Below, in pieces: positions 9,852-18,420 of a DNA stretch of 64,000 bases. The stretch is from Nodosilinea sp. FACHB-131 (lineage in GTDB: Bacteria > Cyanobacteriota > Cyanobacteriia > Phormidesmidales > Phormidesmidaceae), in assembly GCF_014695395.1 (NCBI RefSeq), contig NZ_JACJOF010000013.1, positions 185,884-249,883 of the forward strand. Direction: 5' to 3'. How positions within the stretch are numbered: the first letter of the stretch is position 1; every line of letters begins with the position of its first letter. The translations under genes were made by a program, and so were the position numbers. Under the pieces are notes generated by a model, which did not search any database, had not been told where the DNA came from, and worked only from the letters and a program-made list of their open reading frames with translations.

Positions 9852-9880
9852 TTGACGGATTGCCGTCAGCTTGCTAGCAT
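9852..9880 (+). promoter_or_regulatory. Strong candidate promoter of the alpha operon
   Basis: TTGACG at 9852-9857 and TAGCAT at 9875-9880 are exactly 17 bp apart, and a TGn extended -10 element (TGC) directly precedes the -10 box. The palindrome TGACGG-ATTG-CCGTCA at 9853-9868 overlaps the -35 box and could be an operator. A start near 9887 gives a leader of about 24 nt before rpmJ. Confidence 0.6.
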
Positions 9881-9910
9881 AGCAATTCTGTAGTGAAGTG
9901 CGAGTTGGAC

Positions 9911-10024
9911 ATGAAAGTCCGTGCGTCTGTGCGCAAGATGTGTGATAAGTGTCGTGTGATTCGCCGCCGCGGCCGGGTCATGGTGATTTGTTCTAACCCC
10001 AAGCATAAGCAACGACAGGGGTAA
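9911..10024 (+). CDS. rpmJ: 50S ribosomal protein L36
   Basis: This 37-residue gene begins [15 protein letters not shown] and ends KHKQRQG. It is the zinc-binding (C+) form of L36: the Cys-X2-Cys pair CDKC and the later CSNPKH supply the three Cys and one His ligands. L36 stabilises 23S rRNA domains near the tunnel. The ATG at 9911 sits about 30 bp after the candidate promoter, so it is the first gene of the alpha operon here. infA, which usually precedes it in cyanobacteria, is absent. Confidence 0.95.
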   Translation: MKVRASVRKMCDKCRVIRRRGRVMVICSNPKHKQRQG

Positions 10025-10237
10025 TGTAAGGTCTGGCAGGGTGTTTGCAACAGTGCGAATGCCGTTTTGATGTGCCAGATGGTGTTGAGTATACTGACTC
10101 GGAACAACTGAATCTAAACGTTCTGTTCGAGTTTTTGTATAGACTTTTGACGGTTTGGGCAGCGGCCTAACATAGCAAACTGAGTAGCCATAGCTGGGCT
10201 GCATGGTTAAAACCACATACTGGGGAGATAGTTAAAG

Positions 10238-10621
10238 GTGGCACGGATAGCAGGCGTGGATTTGCCACGCGACAAACGAGTTGAAATTGGCTTGACCTAT
10301 ATCTACGGTATTGGCCTTACCCGTTCTAAAGAAATCCTCGCTAAAACCGGGGTTAGTCCTGACGTGCGGGTTAAGGACTTGACCGATTCCGACGTAGCAA
10401 AGCTACGTGACTCCGTCGAAAGCGACTATCAAGTAGAGGGCGATCTACGACGGTTGGAAAGCATGAACATCAAGCGATTGATGGACATCGGCTCCTACCG
10501 TGGACGGCGTCACCGCGCTGGCCTACCAGTGCGTGGGCAGCGTACCCGAACCAACTCTCGCACCCGTCGAGGCGGCACCCGTCGTACGGTGGCTGGTAAG
10601 AAGAAAGCACCTCGCAAGTAA
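10238..10621 (+). CDS. rpsM: 30S ribosomal protein S13
   Basis: S13 sits in the small-subunit head and makes the bridge to the large subunit. The start is GTG at 10238, preceded by GGGGAGATAG, and gives [21 protein letters not shown]. The helix-hairpin region [12 protein letters not shown] and the basic tail [15 protein letters not shown] with KKKAPRK are intact; the length of 127 residues is normal. It is 213 bp downstream of rpmJ, a longer gap than usual, in which I see no gene. Confidence 0.97.
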   Translation: MARIAGVDLPRDKRVEIGLTYIYGIGLTRSKEILAKTGVSPDVRVKDLTDSDVAKLRDSVESDYQVEGDLRRLESMNIKRLMDIGSYRGRRHRAGLPVRGQRTRTNSRTRRGGTRRTVAGKKKAPRK

Positions 10622-10663
10622 AACTGCTTCGCCTCAGCCTTCAGTCAACATGGGGGTTAGAGC

Positions 10664-10695
10664 AAAAAGCTCGCTAAGCTTTGTAGCGAGTTTTT
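10664..10695 (+). terminator. Terminator-like hairpin between rpsM and rpsK
   Basis: CTCGCTA at 10670-10676 pairs with TAGCGAG at 10684-10690 around a 7-base loop, and is followed at once by TTTTT (10691-10695); AAAAA upstream can extend the stem. It lies inside what is normally a continuous operon, so it may act as a partial terminator or attenuator between S13 and S11. Confidence 0.65.
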
Positions 10696-10785
10696 CTGAC
10701 TGTTTACTGGTGTTTGCTAGTGTTAGTGGCTCACCGATAATCGCATTGACTCAAGTTTCCTTGAATTGAATTTAGTGACAACGCT

Positions 10786-11178
10786 ATGGCCAAACCGACT
10801 CGAAAGACTGGACCTCGAAAAAGTAAGAAGAACGTACCGAGCGGTGTCGCTCACATCCGTTCAACCTTCAACAACACCATTGTGACTATTACTGACCAGT
10901 CAGGGGAAGCAATTTCCTGGGCTTCAGCAGGCTCTAGTGGATTCAAGGGAGCAAAAAAGGGGACACCCTTTGCAGCTCAGACAGCAGCTGATAGCGCTGC
11001 TCGACGGGCGATGGATCAAGGGATGCGGCAGATTGAGGTCATGGTGAGCGGTCCTGGGGCTGGTCGCGAAACCGCTATTCGTGCCTTACAGGGAGCGGGT
11101 TTAGAAATTACTCTAATTAGAGATGTTACTCCTATCCCCCACAACGGTTGTCGACCACCCAAGCGTCGTCGGGTTTAG
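10786..11178 (+). CDS. rpsK: 30S ribosomal protein S11
   Basis: S11 lines the platform of the small subunit near the mRNA exit. The 130-residue product carries the family core [18 protein letters not shown], the segment [19 protein letters not shown] and the C-terminal [17 protein letters not shown]. The start is ATG at 10786. The 164-bp gap to rpsM contains the terminator-like hairpin at 10664-10695. Confidence 0.98.
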   Translation: MAKPTRKTGPRKSKKNVPSGVAHIRSTFNNTIVTITDQSGEAISWASAGSSGFKGAKKGTPFAAQTAADSAARRAMDQGMRQIEVMVSGPGAGRETAIRALQGAGLEITLIRDVTPIPHNGCRPPKRRRV

Positions 11179-11246
11179 GCACTCACCATAGTGTCGTTGG
11201 CGCATTTGGTGAGCAGGGTATCGCGAGGTTTAAGGGAGGCAGGATT

Positions 11247-12194
11247 TTGGCACAGTTTCATGTTGATTGCGTAGAGTCTGTCGTTGAAAACGACCAAAGT
11301 CAGTACGGTCGATTTGTCATCGAGCCTTTAGAGCGTAGTCAGGGTACTACCGTAGGCAATGCGCTACGGCGGGTATTGCTATCCAACCTAGAGGGTATTG
11401 CAATTACAGCCGTGAGAATTGCTGGGGCGACCCATGAGTTCTCAACCATTGTTGGGGTGCGGGAAGATGTTCTCGACATTCTTCTCAACATGAAGGAGAT
11501 CGTCCTAAGGAGCTATACCAGCCAGCCTCAAATCGGCCGCCTTCTAGTTCAAGGTCCTGCTCGAGTGACTGCGGGTCACTTTGAGCTACCGTCTGAAGTA
11601 GAAGTGGTCAACCCTGAGCAGTACGTGGCGACAGTAGCGGATGGCCATACGCTGGAGATGGAGTTTAGGGTTGAGCGGGGCCAGGGCTACCGAGCCGTGG
11701 AACGGAGTAAAGACGATGCTACGGCGCTAGACTTCATTCAAATTGACTCGGTGTTTATGCCAGTCAAAAAGGTCAATTACACCGTTGAAGAGGTCGTTGT
11801 TTCTGGGTCTATGCAGCGCGACCAGCTGATCATGGACATCTGGACAAATGGCAGCATTACTCCTCAGCAAGCAATGAGCCAGGCCGCCGATATCCTAGTG
11901 GGTCTATTTATGCCCCTCAAGGATGTCACCTTAGAGCCCAAGTTTGACGAAGAGGTCAAGGAAGAAGACCCCAACAACCAAATTCCTATTGAAGAACTAA
12001 GGCTGTCGGTACGGGCCTACAACTGCCTAAAGCGGGCCCAAATTAATTCGGTAGCCGACTTACTTGACTTTAGTCAAGAAGATCTCCTAGAGATCAAAAA
12101 CTTTGGTCAGAAATCTGCTGAAGAGGTAATTGAGGCTCTTCAGGAGCGTTTGGGTATCACCCTACCCCTTGAGAAGGCATCTAAGACAGCCTAA
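11247..12194 (+). CDS. rpoA: RNA polymerase alpha subunit, TTG start
   Basis: Alpha dimerises to begin RNA polymerase assembly, and its C-terminal domain contacts UP elements and activators. I place the start at TTG 11247: it gives the standard cyanobacterial N-terminus (initiator, then AQFHVDCVES), and GGAGG lies 8 bp upstream at 11234-11238. The open frame reaches back to 11148 and overlaps rpsK, but those extra 33 residues are not part of the family. The N-terminal domain spans about residues 1-230 (GTTVGNALRRVLLSNLEG) and the C-terminal domain about 245-310 with two helix-hairpin motifs. The product has 315 residues. Confidence 0.95.
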   Translation: MAQFHVDCVESVVENDQSQYGRFVIEPLERSQGTTVGNALRRVLLSNLEGIAITAVRIAGATHEFSTIVGVREDVLDILLNMKEIVLRSYTSQPQIGRLLVQGPARVTAGHFELPSEVEVVNPEQYVATVADGHTLEMEFRVERGQGYRAVERSKDDATALDFIQIDSVFMPVKKVNYTVEEVVVSGSMQRDQLIMDIWTNGSITPQQAMSQAADILVGLFMPLKDVTLEPKFDEEVKEEDPNNQIPIEELRLSVRAYNCLKRAQINSVADLLDFSQEDLLEIKNFGQKSAEEVIEALQERLGITLPLEKASKTA

Positions 12195-12303
12195 GCTCAG
12201 GGATTAGCCTTAGAACCAAAAAGCTTAATACGCTGAGCCGTTCTAGTTCTAATCTACTTGGTTTTCTGATCTTTCATTTTGTTGTTCATCTGAGTTCAGT
12301 ACC

Positions 12304-12654
12304 ATGCGTCACCAGTGTCGCGTTCATCAACTTGGGAAGCCCGCAGACCAGCGTAAAGCTCTGTTGCGTTCCCTAACCACAGAGCTAATTCGCCACGGTC
12401 GAATTACCACGACTAAAGCTCGGGCTAGAGCCGTGCGTGAAGAAGCCGACCGTATGATTACCCTAGCCAAAGATGGTTCTCTACCAGCCCGTCGTCAGGC
12501 CATGGGATATATCTACGACAAGCAGCTAGTGCATGCTCTATTTAGCCAAGCAAGCGAGCGCTACGGCAGTCGCAACGGCGGTTATACCCGTATTGTCAAG
12601 ACCGTTCGCCGCCGAGGCGATAACTCTGAGATGGCCATCATTGAGTTAACCTAG
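12304..12654 (+). CDS. rplQ: 50S ribosomal protein L17
   Basis: L17 lies near the tunnel exit of the large subunit. The 116-residue product begins [20 protein letters not shown] and contains [22 protein letters not shown] and the C-terminal [14 protein letters not shown] segment (here [17 protein letters not shown]). This is the standard bacterial length. It follows rpoA by 109 bp and precedes truA by 50 bp in the usual cyanobacterial order. Confidence 0.97.
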   Translation: MRHQCRVHQLGKPADQRKALLRSLTTELIRHGRITTTKARARAVREEADRMITLAKDGSLPARRQAMGYIYDKQLVHALFSQASERYGSRNGGYTRIVKTVRRRGDNSEMAIIELT

Positions 12655-12704
12655 CTCCTCTGTGCCAACGCTCTTATTTATTTATTAGCCCTTAGCCCGT
12701 ATTG

Positions 12705-13577
12705 ATGGAGAAGTCGTCACCCATACAGCGCAGTCTAGAAAGCCAGCCCGCGGAGTTTGCTCAGTCAACTCAGCGGGTAGCTTTGGTAGTGCAGTATGTG
12801 GGTACACATCTCCACGGCTGGCAATGGCAGCCCAATGCTCGTACGGTGCAGGGCGAGATTGAAGCAGCTGTGCGTTCAGTGCTGGGCTATGAGGTGCGTC
12901 TCAGTGGTGCAGGACGAACCGATACAGGTGTCCATGCGGCGGCTCAAGTGGCTCACTTTGATGCGCCTAGCTTTATCCCAGCACACCGCTGGGCCGATGT
13001 GCTCAATGCTCGACTGCCAGAGGATATTTTGATTCGGGCTTCGGCGGCGGTGGCTGACACTTGGCATGCCCAATTTTCAGCCTGCTGGCGGCGCTACCGC
13101 TATACCCTATACACTGGGCAGCGGCCAAATTTGTTTGTGCGTCCTTTTGTCTGGCACTACTACCGTCAGTATTTAGACCAGGGAAAAATTCAGGTGGCTC
13201 TCGACGCCATGGTGGGCCATCATGATATGACAGCCTTTCACCGGGCGCGCTCAGGCAAAAGCCATTCCTGGGTAGACCTACAGGTAGCTGAGTGTCACCG
13301 CCAAGATACTTTCCTCACCGTTGAGCTTCAAGCCAAGGGTTTTTTGTACGGTATGGTGCGGCTGATTATGGGCCTGGTGGTGAAGGTAGGTAGTGGTGAA
13401 CTGACACCGACACAGTTTGGTGAGCTGTGGCAGCAACGCCAGCGGCAGCAGGTTAAATATGCGGCCCCTGCCCAAGGGTTGTGTCTGCTTCGGGTTGGCT
13501 ACGACGACCATCCCTTCGCTCAGGAGGTTTGGTTTGATACTCAGCCCCATTTTTTCTGGGGTGCGGCGGTAGCCTAA
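12705..13577 (+). CDS. truA: tRNA pseudouridine(38-40) synthase TruA
   Basis: TruA converts uridines 38-40 of the anticodon arm to pseudouridine. The signature GAGRTDTGVHA contains the catalytic Asp73. Other family segments include GWQWQPNARTVQGE and FLYGMVRLIMGL. The protein has 290 residues with an N-terminal extension of about 20 residues before the first strand. I prefer ATG at 12705 over the TTG one codon earlier. The position between rplQ and rplM is conserved in cyanobacteria and couples a tRNA modification gene to ribosome synthesis. Confidence 0.93.
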   Translation: MEKSSPIQRSLESQPAEFAQSTQRVALVVQYVGTHLHGWQWQPNARTVQGEIEAAVRSVLGYEVRLSGAGRTDTGVHAAAQVAHFDAPSFIPAHRWADVLNARLPEDILIRASAAVADTWHAQFSACWRRYRYTLYTGQRPNLFVRPFVWHYYRQYLDQGKIQVALDAMVGHHDMTAFHRARSGKSHSWVDLQVAECHRQDTFLTVELQAKGFLYGMVRLIMGLVVKVGSGELTPTQFGELWQQRQRQQVKYAAPAQGLCLLRVGYDDHPFAQEVWFDTQPHFFWGAAVA

Positions 13578-13649
13578 AGTTTGTCCAGTTTTATTTAGCT
13601 CGTTTGTTTTATTTAGTGTGGTTTACTCAAGAAAGGCAGCTCAAGCGCT

Positions 13650-14108
13650 ATGACTACTAAGACCTACATTCCCCCCACCGATTCTATTCAGAGGCAGTGG
13701 CACGTAATCGACGCTGAAGGTCAGCGCCTGGGACGGTTGGCAACCGAAATCGCCACAATTCTGCGCGGCAAAAACAAGCCGACCTTTACTCCCCACATGG
13801 ACACTGGCGATTTTGTTGTCGTGGTGAACGCTGAAAAAGTGGTAGTTACGGGTCGTAAGTCCAGCATGAAGCTCTATCGGCGCCACTCAGGACGTCCTGG
13901 GGGGATGAAGGTTGAGACCTTTGATAAGCTCCAGGCTCGTATTCCTGCGCGAATTCTTGAGCAGGCTGTGAAGGGTATGCTGCCGAAGAATTCTTTGGGC
14001 CGCAAGCAGTTCACCAAGCTTAAGGTGTATGCCGGGCCAGAGCATCCTCATCAGGCTCAAAATCCTGTAATTCACGCTGTAAATACTATTCCTGGAGAAG
14101 CTAAATAA
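13650..14108 (+). CDS. rplM: 50S ribosomal protein L13
   Basis: L13 is an early large-subunit assembly protein. The 152-residue product has [30 protein letters not shown] and the C-terminal [29 protein letters not shown] signatures. The ATG at 13650 follows GAAAGGCAG. Its stop codon shares one base with the ATG of rpsI (TAATG), so translation of L13 and S9 is coupled, as in most bacteria. Confidence 0.98.
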   Translation: MTTKTYIPPTDSIQRQWHVIDAEGQRLGRLATEIATILRGKNKPTFTPHMDTGDFVVVVNAEKVVVTGRKSSMKLYRRHSGRPGGMKVETFDKLQARIPARILEQAVKGMLPKNSLGRKQFTKLKVYAGPEHPHQAQNPVIHAVNTIPGEAK

Positions 14109-14521
14109 TGCAGGCTACCGATCAATCTGAACGGGCTGTGTATTGGGGTACCGGTCGTCGCAAGACCTCCATCGCGCGAGTACGTCTAGTGCCTGGAAGT
14201 GGTCAGCTGGTAATCAACAAGCGCCCTGGTGACGATTACCTACAGTTCAACCCAGCTTATCTCAACGCTACCAAGGCACCTCTCGAGGTGCTGGGTTTGG
14301 AGAACGCCTATGATGTTTTAGTTAACGTCAAGGGTGGTGGCTTAACCGGTCAGGCTGATGCAATTCGGCTTGGTGTAGCCCGAGCACTGTGTGAGCTTGA
14401 TCCTGAAAACCGCAAGCCTCTCAAAGTAGAAGGGTATTTAACCCGCGATCCCCGTGCTAAGGAGCGCCGCAAGTACGGTCTGAAGAAGGCCCGTAAGGCA
14501 CCTCAGTTCTCCAAGCGCTAG
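14108..14521 (+). CDS. rpsI: 30S ribosomal protein S9
   Basis: S9 reaches with its C-terminal tail to the P-site tRNA. The 137-residue product has [19 protein letters not shown] near the N-terminus and ends [12 protein letters not shown], the strongly conserved tail whose final Arg contacts the anticodon stem-loop. It overlaps rplM by one base. Confidence 0.98.
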   Translation: MQATDQSERAVYWGTGRRKTSIARVRLVPGSGQLVINKRPGDDYLQFNPAYLNATKAPLEVLGLENAYDVLVNVKGGGLTGQADAIRLGVARALCELDPENRKPLKVEGYLTRDPRAKERRKYGLKKARKAPQFSKR

Positions 14522-14549
14522 ATTGAAGTTAGTGATTTAGACATGGTTT

Positions 14550-14576
14550 GGCAAAGCTCAATTTTGAGCTTTTGCC
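14550..14576 (+). other. Inverted repeat between rpsI and rpmE
   Basis: GGCAAAGCTCAA at 14550-14561 pairs with TTGAGC(T)TTTGCC at 14564-14576, a 12-bp stem with one bulged T and a 2-base spacer. There is no U-tract after it, so it is not a standard terminator; it could protect an mRNA end or tune rpmE expression. Confidence 0.45.
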
Positions 14577-14648
14577 ATTACCAGTAAATCCTTGCTCCTA
14601 TCTCTGCTAAGTCTGTCTCACTCTATTGACGTTGTTTCAAACCCTGTC

Positions 14649-14897
14649 ATGGCAAAGTCTGATATTCACCCCACTTGGTATCCCGAGGCTAAGGTCTTCT
14701 GCGACGGTAAAGAGATTATGACCGTGGGCTCTACCAAGCCTGAACTGCATGTGGACGTATGGTCTGGGAATCACCCTTTCTATACCGGTACCCAGAAAAT
14801 TATTGATACTGAAGGCCGCGTTGAGCGCTTTCTGCGTAAGTATGGTATGGCTGATACATCGGCTACTCCCACCGACGACGCTGCCGACAAGGCCTAG
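14649..14897 (+). CDS. rpmE: 50S ribosomal protein L31
   Basis: L31 bridges the two subunits at the central protuberance. I use the ATG at 14649, which gives the family start MAKSDIHPTWYPEAKV; the frame is open for 19 more codons upstream but those do not match the family. The 82-residue protein has the conserved GNHPFYTGTQKIIDTEGRVERF block. Only one of the four zinc-binding cysteines is present (Cys in VFCDG), and the second pair is replaced in HVDVWSGNHPF, so it is a zinc-independent type. Confidence 0.95.
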   Translation: MAKSDIHPTWYPEAKVFCDGKEIMTVGSTKPELHVDVWSGNHPFYTGTQKIIDTEGRVERFLRKYGMADTSATPTDDAADKA

Positions 14898-14957
14898 TTT
14901 GCTGTGCTGTAGTAGTAGGGCAAAGCATTCTGGCTAGACGGCGGACAAAAGGGGACT

Positions 14958-16058
14958 ATGGCTGAGGCGTACTTAATCGAAAAACTCAACTCTGTGGAAC
15001 AGACGTTCCAAGAGCTGACGCGGAGAATGGCTGACCCAGATGTAGCCAAGGATCCGGATGAGTTTCAGCGTATTGCCAAGTCTAGATCTTCCTTGGAGGA
15101 AACGGTCGCAACCTACGCTGAGTGGAAATCTACCGGCGAGGAATTGGCTGATGCGCGCGAAATCTACAAGGAAGCTAACAGCGACCCTGAGATGAAAGCG
15201 ATGGCAGGTCTAGAGGTTGAGGCTCTAGATGCGAAGCTAGCGGAGCTAGAATCTCGACTCAAGGTGCTACTGCTGCCACGCGATCCCAATGATGACAAGA
15301 ACATCATGTTGGAGATTCGTGCGGGTACCGGCGGCGATGAGGCTAGTATCTGGGCCGGGGATTTGGTGCGCCTCTATTCCCGCTACGCCGAAACGCAGGG
15401 CTGGCGTGTGAAGCTGCTCAGCGAGTCGGCCGCCGATATGGGCGGTTTTAAGGAAGCAATTTTAGAAATTGCGGGCGATCGCGTCTACAGCCAGCTCAAG
15501 TTTGAGGCAGGGGTTCACCGCGTTCAGCGGGTGCCGGTCACCGAGGCGGGCGGGCGGGTGCATACGTCTACGGCCACTGTGGCAATTATGCCTGAGGTGG
15601 ACGAGGTAGAAGTGCAGATTGATCCCAAGGATATTGAGCTCACCACGGCGCGATCGGGCGGGGCTGGCGGTCAGAACGTCAACAAAGTAGAAACGGCGGT
15701 TGATCTGATTCACAAGCCTACGGGCATTCGAGTGTTTTGCACCGAAGAGCGCTCACAGCTCAAAAACCGTGAGCGAGCCATGCAGATTCTGCGGGCTAAG
15801 CTCTTTGACATAAAGATGCGAGAGCAGCAGGAGGCCGTATCTTCGATGCGAAAGTCGCAGGTAGGCAGTGGGGCGCGATCGGAGAAAATTCGCACCTACA
15901 ACTACAAAGACAATCGGGTAACCGACCACCGTCTCAACCAAAACTTTACCCTCACCCCGGTTTTAGAAGGGGATATTGAGGATCTGATTCAGTCTTGTGT
16001 TAGCCGAGACCAGCAGGAACGATTGGAAGAGCTGGCGGCTGAGTCATCCGCGGTCTAG
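14958..16058 (+). CDS. prfA: Peptide chain release factor 1
   Basis: RF1 recognises UAA and UAG and triggers hydrolysis of the finished peptide. The GGQ catalytic motif is at residues 237-239, and the codon-reading tripeptide PVT at 193-195 marks it as RF1 rather than RF2. The length of 366 residues is normal. The ATG at 14958 follows AAAGGGGAC. It closes the ribosomal alpha operon, an order common in cyanobacteria. Confidence 0.97.
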   Translation: MAEAYLIEKLNSVEQTFQELTRRMADPDVAKDPDEFQRIAKSRSSLEETVATYAEWKSTGEELADAREIYKEANSDPEMKAMAGLEVEALDAKLAELESRLKVLLLPRDPNDDKNIMLEIRAGTGGDEASIWAGDLVRLYSRYAETQGWRVKLLSESAADMGGFKEAILEIAGDRVYSQLKFEAGVHRVQRVPVTEAGGRVHTSTATVAIMPEVDEVEVQIDPKDIELTTARSGGAGGQNVNKVETAVDLIHKPTGIRVFCTEERSQLKNRERAMQILRAKLFDIKMREQQEAVSSMRKSQVGSGARSEKIRTYNYKDNRVTDHRLNQNFTLTPVLEGDIEDLIQSCVSRDQQERLEELAAESSAV

Positions 16059-16171
16059 GAATCTGTGAGGTTACGGACAGTTGGCTACCAGTCAAGATTT
16101 TTTGGCCAAAATCAAACTTCCAAAATTGAAAATCGGAACTAGGCTGAGGAAGTAGCGCTGCGGACAGCCTG

Positions 16172-17497
16172 ATGGCCAAGTTTCTTCATATTGCCGATAT
16201 CCACTTGGGGTTTGACCGCTACGACACTCCTGAGCGCACTAAGGACTTTTTCCGCGCTCTGCAAACAGTGCTGGAACGATACGCTGTCGAGGAGAGAGTA
16301 GATTTTGTGGCGATCGCGGGCGATCTCTTTGAGCACCGCAACATTAAGCCCGCTACCCTCAACCAGGCTCAGGTTTGCCTTCAAACGCTGAAGGATGCCA
16401 ACATTCCAGTGGTGGCCATTGAGGGCAACCACGACAACCGCCCCTATGGCACTCGCACTAGCTGGCTCAAGTATCTCTCTGAGTGGAACCTGCTCAAGCT
16501 GCTGGAGCCCAACGACGGAGCGAATGCCGCAGAGCGGCTCACCCCGTGGGACGGCAGCACCCGCTCCGGCGGCTATATTGACCTATCCTGCGGCGTGCGG
16601 GTAATCGGATCAAACTGGTATGGGGCCACTGCCCCTCGCGCCATTGAGCTATTAGCTGACGCTATCAAAGACTTGCCCACTGGTCCCGACCACACAGTTT
16701 TGCTGTTTCACCACGGCCTGGAAGGGCAAATCTCTCGCTACGCTGGAGCACTGCGTTATAGCGAACTGCTGCCGCTCAAGGAAGCTGGGGTAGATTATCT
16801 AGCCTTGGGCCATATTCACAAGAATTACACCGCCGAGGGATGGGTGTTCAATCCTGGCTCTCTTGAGGCTAACAATGTTGAGGAAAGCCGCTATCCCCGA
16901 GGTGCTTATTTAGTAGAACTGTTGCCCGATCGCATCGACGCGCAGCTCAAGACGGATTACTTTCAGCGCCCCATCGAACGGGTTGAGCTAGTGGCCAAGG
17001 GCCAGGAAAGCCTAGACGAATTGAACCAGATGGCTCTAGATTGCGCGATCGCCGCCGCTGCTAAGCACCAGAGCAGCATCGCCCCCATTGTGGAGCTGAA
17101 GATTACTGGCCAGGTGGGTTTTGATCGGCTCGAACTCGACACGCGCCGCCTACAGGAAGCCATTAAAGCCGCCAGTAATGCACTGGTGGTGCTAGTTAAG
17201 TATGACGTGGAGGATGTGGCCTACCAAACACCCCTCAACGAAGGCCAAAATCGAGTTGAAATTGAGCAATCTATTTTTGAGGATATGCTCACTGCCCACC
17301 GCGACTATAAGAGCAGAGCCTCCGAACTCGCCCAAGGACTCACCGATCTCAAAGATCGCCAACTTTCTGGAGCAGACGAAATCTCCCTCTATGGGCTCGT
17401 CGAAACATTGTTGGGTTTGGACCGCCAAACAGAATATTCCGAAGAACCGCTAGAAACAACTCAAGACGTCTTAGAGAATTTGCAAGCTAGTAATTAG
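16172..17497 (+). CDS. SbcD/Mre11-like DNA repair exonuclease
   Basis: This 441-residue protein is a calcineurin-type metallophosphoesterase with all metal-binding motifs: ADIHLGF at residues 8-14, AGDLFEHRN near 49-57, EGNHDNRP near 86, FHHGLEG near 185 and GHIHKN near 212. SbcD pairs with the SMC-like ATPase SbcC to open and trim DNA ends. No sbcC is adjacent. The last 100 residues are helical and charged, the region where Mre11-type proteins bind their partner. It ends 1 bp before the convergent TauE/SafE gene. Confidence 0.85.
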   Translation: MAKFLHIADIHLGFDRYDTPERTKDFFRALQTVLERYAVEERVDFVAIAGDLFEHRNIKPATLNQAQVCLQTLKDANIPVVAIEGNHDNRPYGTRTSWLKYLSEWNLLKLLEPNDGANAAERLTPWDGSTRSGGYIDLSCGVRVIGSNWYGATAPRAIELLADAIKDLPTGPDHTVLLFHHGLEGQISRYAGALRYSELLPLKEAGVDYLALGHIHKNYTAEGWVFNPGSLEANNVEESRYPRGAYLVELLPDRIDAQLKTDYFQRPIERVELVAKGQESLDELNQMALDCAIAAAAKHQSSIAPIVELKITGQVGFDRLELDTRRLQEAIKAASNALVVLVKYDVEDVAYQTPLNEGQNRVEIEQSIFEDMLTAHRDYKSRASELAQGLTDLKDRQLSGADEISLYGLVETLLGLDRQTEYSEEPLETTQDVLENLQASN

Positions 17498-17498
17498 C

Positions 17499-18245
17499 TT
17501 ACATAAACGAGACAGTCAAAAAATGGCGCTGCTGCCAGATCATGGTTACACCGCTTACTGCTACAAAGGCAAGCACTAGCTGTCTAAACTGCTGGGCCGA
17601 CATTTTTGCCAGCACCAGCTTACCCAGCCAGTTGGCCGGTATGGCACCTAACCCAATCACCAACCCATAAACCAGATAGTCTGAGCTGAGGCTGCCAAAG
17701 GCAGCGTAGGCCGTTAATTTAACTAGATGTAGCACCGCTTTATTGAGGGCTTTGGTAGCTACCATGGCCTCTTTTTCTAACCCATAGTTGAGATACAACG
17801 GGTTCATAACTGGGCCAGTGCTGCCGATTAGCCCGGACCCAATGGCATTGATAAAGGACAGCGGCAAAAAGTACCAGGCTTTGACCACAAACTGAGCATC
17901 CTTGGGAATCGGTAGGTGGTTAGCAACCATAATTAGCAGCCCGAGGCCAAGTAGCAGTTGTAGGCCTTCTACATGAACCTGGGTGAGCCCGTAACCACCA
18001 ATAATGGCTCCCACCGTAGCTCCCGGCACGTACCAGGCTGTTAGTTGCCAGTCCACATGGTGCCAAAAAGAAATTCCCCGCTGAGTATTGCCAATCAGCA
18101 GTCCTGTCGTAATCACCGGGGCTACCGCCGCGGATCCTAGCAACAGGGAAATCATGGGAATTAGAATAAACGGACTGCCACCCCCTGCTAGCATGCTGAG
18201 AAACCAGGCCAGGAAACTAGCAATAAAAAGGCTAACGGCAATCAT
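17499..18245 (-). CDS. TauE/SafE family membrane permease
   Basis: The 248-residue protein is almost entirely hydrophobic, with about seven to eight membrane segments in two similar halves, as in the sulfite exporter TauE/SafE family that moves sulfite, sulfoacetate or related anions. The family-like start SFLAWFLSMLAGGGSPFILIPM and the second-half GSGLIGSTGPVMNPLYLNYG repeat are visible. The substrate cannot be told. It stands alone, facing sbcD-like with a 1-bp gap, and has an ATG at 18245. Confidence 0.85.
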   Translation of the reverse strand: MIAVSLFIASFLAWFLSMLAGGGSPFILIPMISLLLGSAAVAPVITTGLLIGNTQRGISFWHHVDWQLTAWYVPGATVGAIIGGYGLTQVHVEGLQLLLGLGLLIMVANHLPIPKDAQFVVKAWYFLPLSFINAIGSGLIGSTGPVMNPLYLNYGLEKEAMVATKALNKAVLHLVKLTAYAAFGSLSSDYLVYGLVIGLGAIPANWLGKLVLAKMSAQQFRQLVLAFVAVSGVTMIWQQRHFLTVSFM

Positions 18246-18420
18246 AGAGCAGCAGCAACAGTGGCACTGTTGCTTAGTCTAGAGGGCAACTGCAATCTGC
18301 TGCCAGGGTTTGTCTCGCCAATTGTTAACAAACGGTTATCCGCAGGAGGAAGAAACAGAATGGGAATAGTTGGTTATCCTTGAACTTCTCCTCTGCTTTT
18401 CTATCCTTAACTAGCGGCGT

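Noticed and set aside
13641..13886. Minus-strand frame opposite rplM
   Set aside because: Antisense to a conserved ribosomal gene with no own features.
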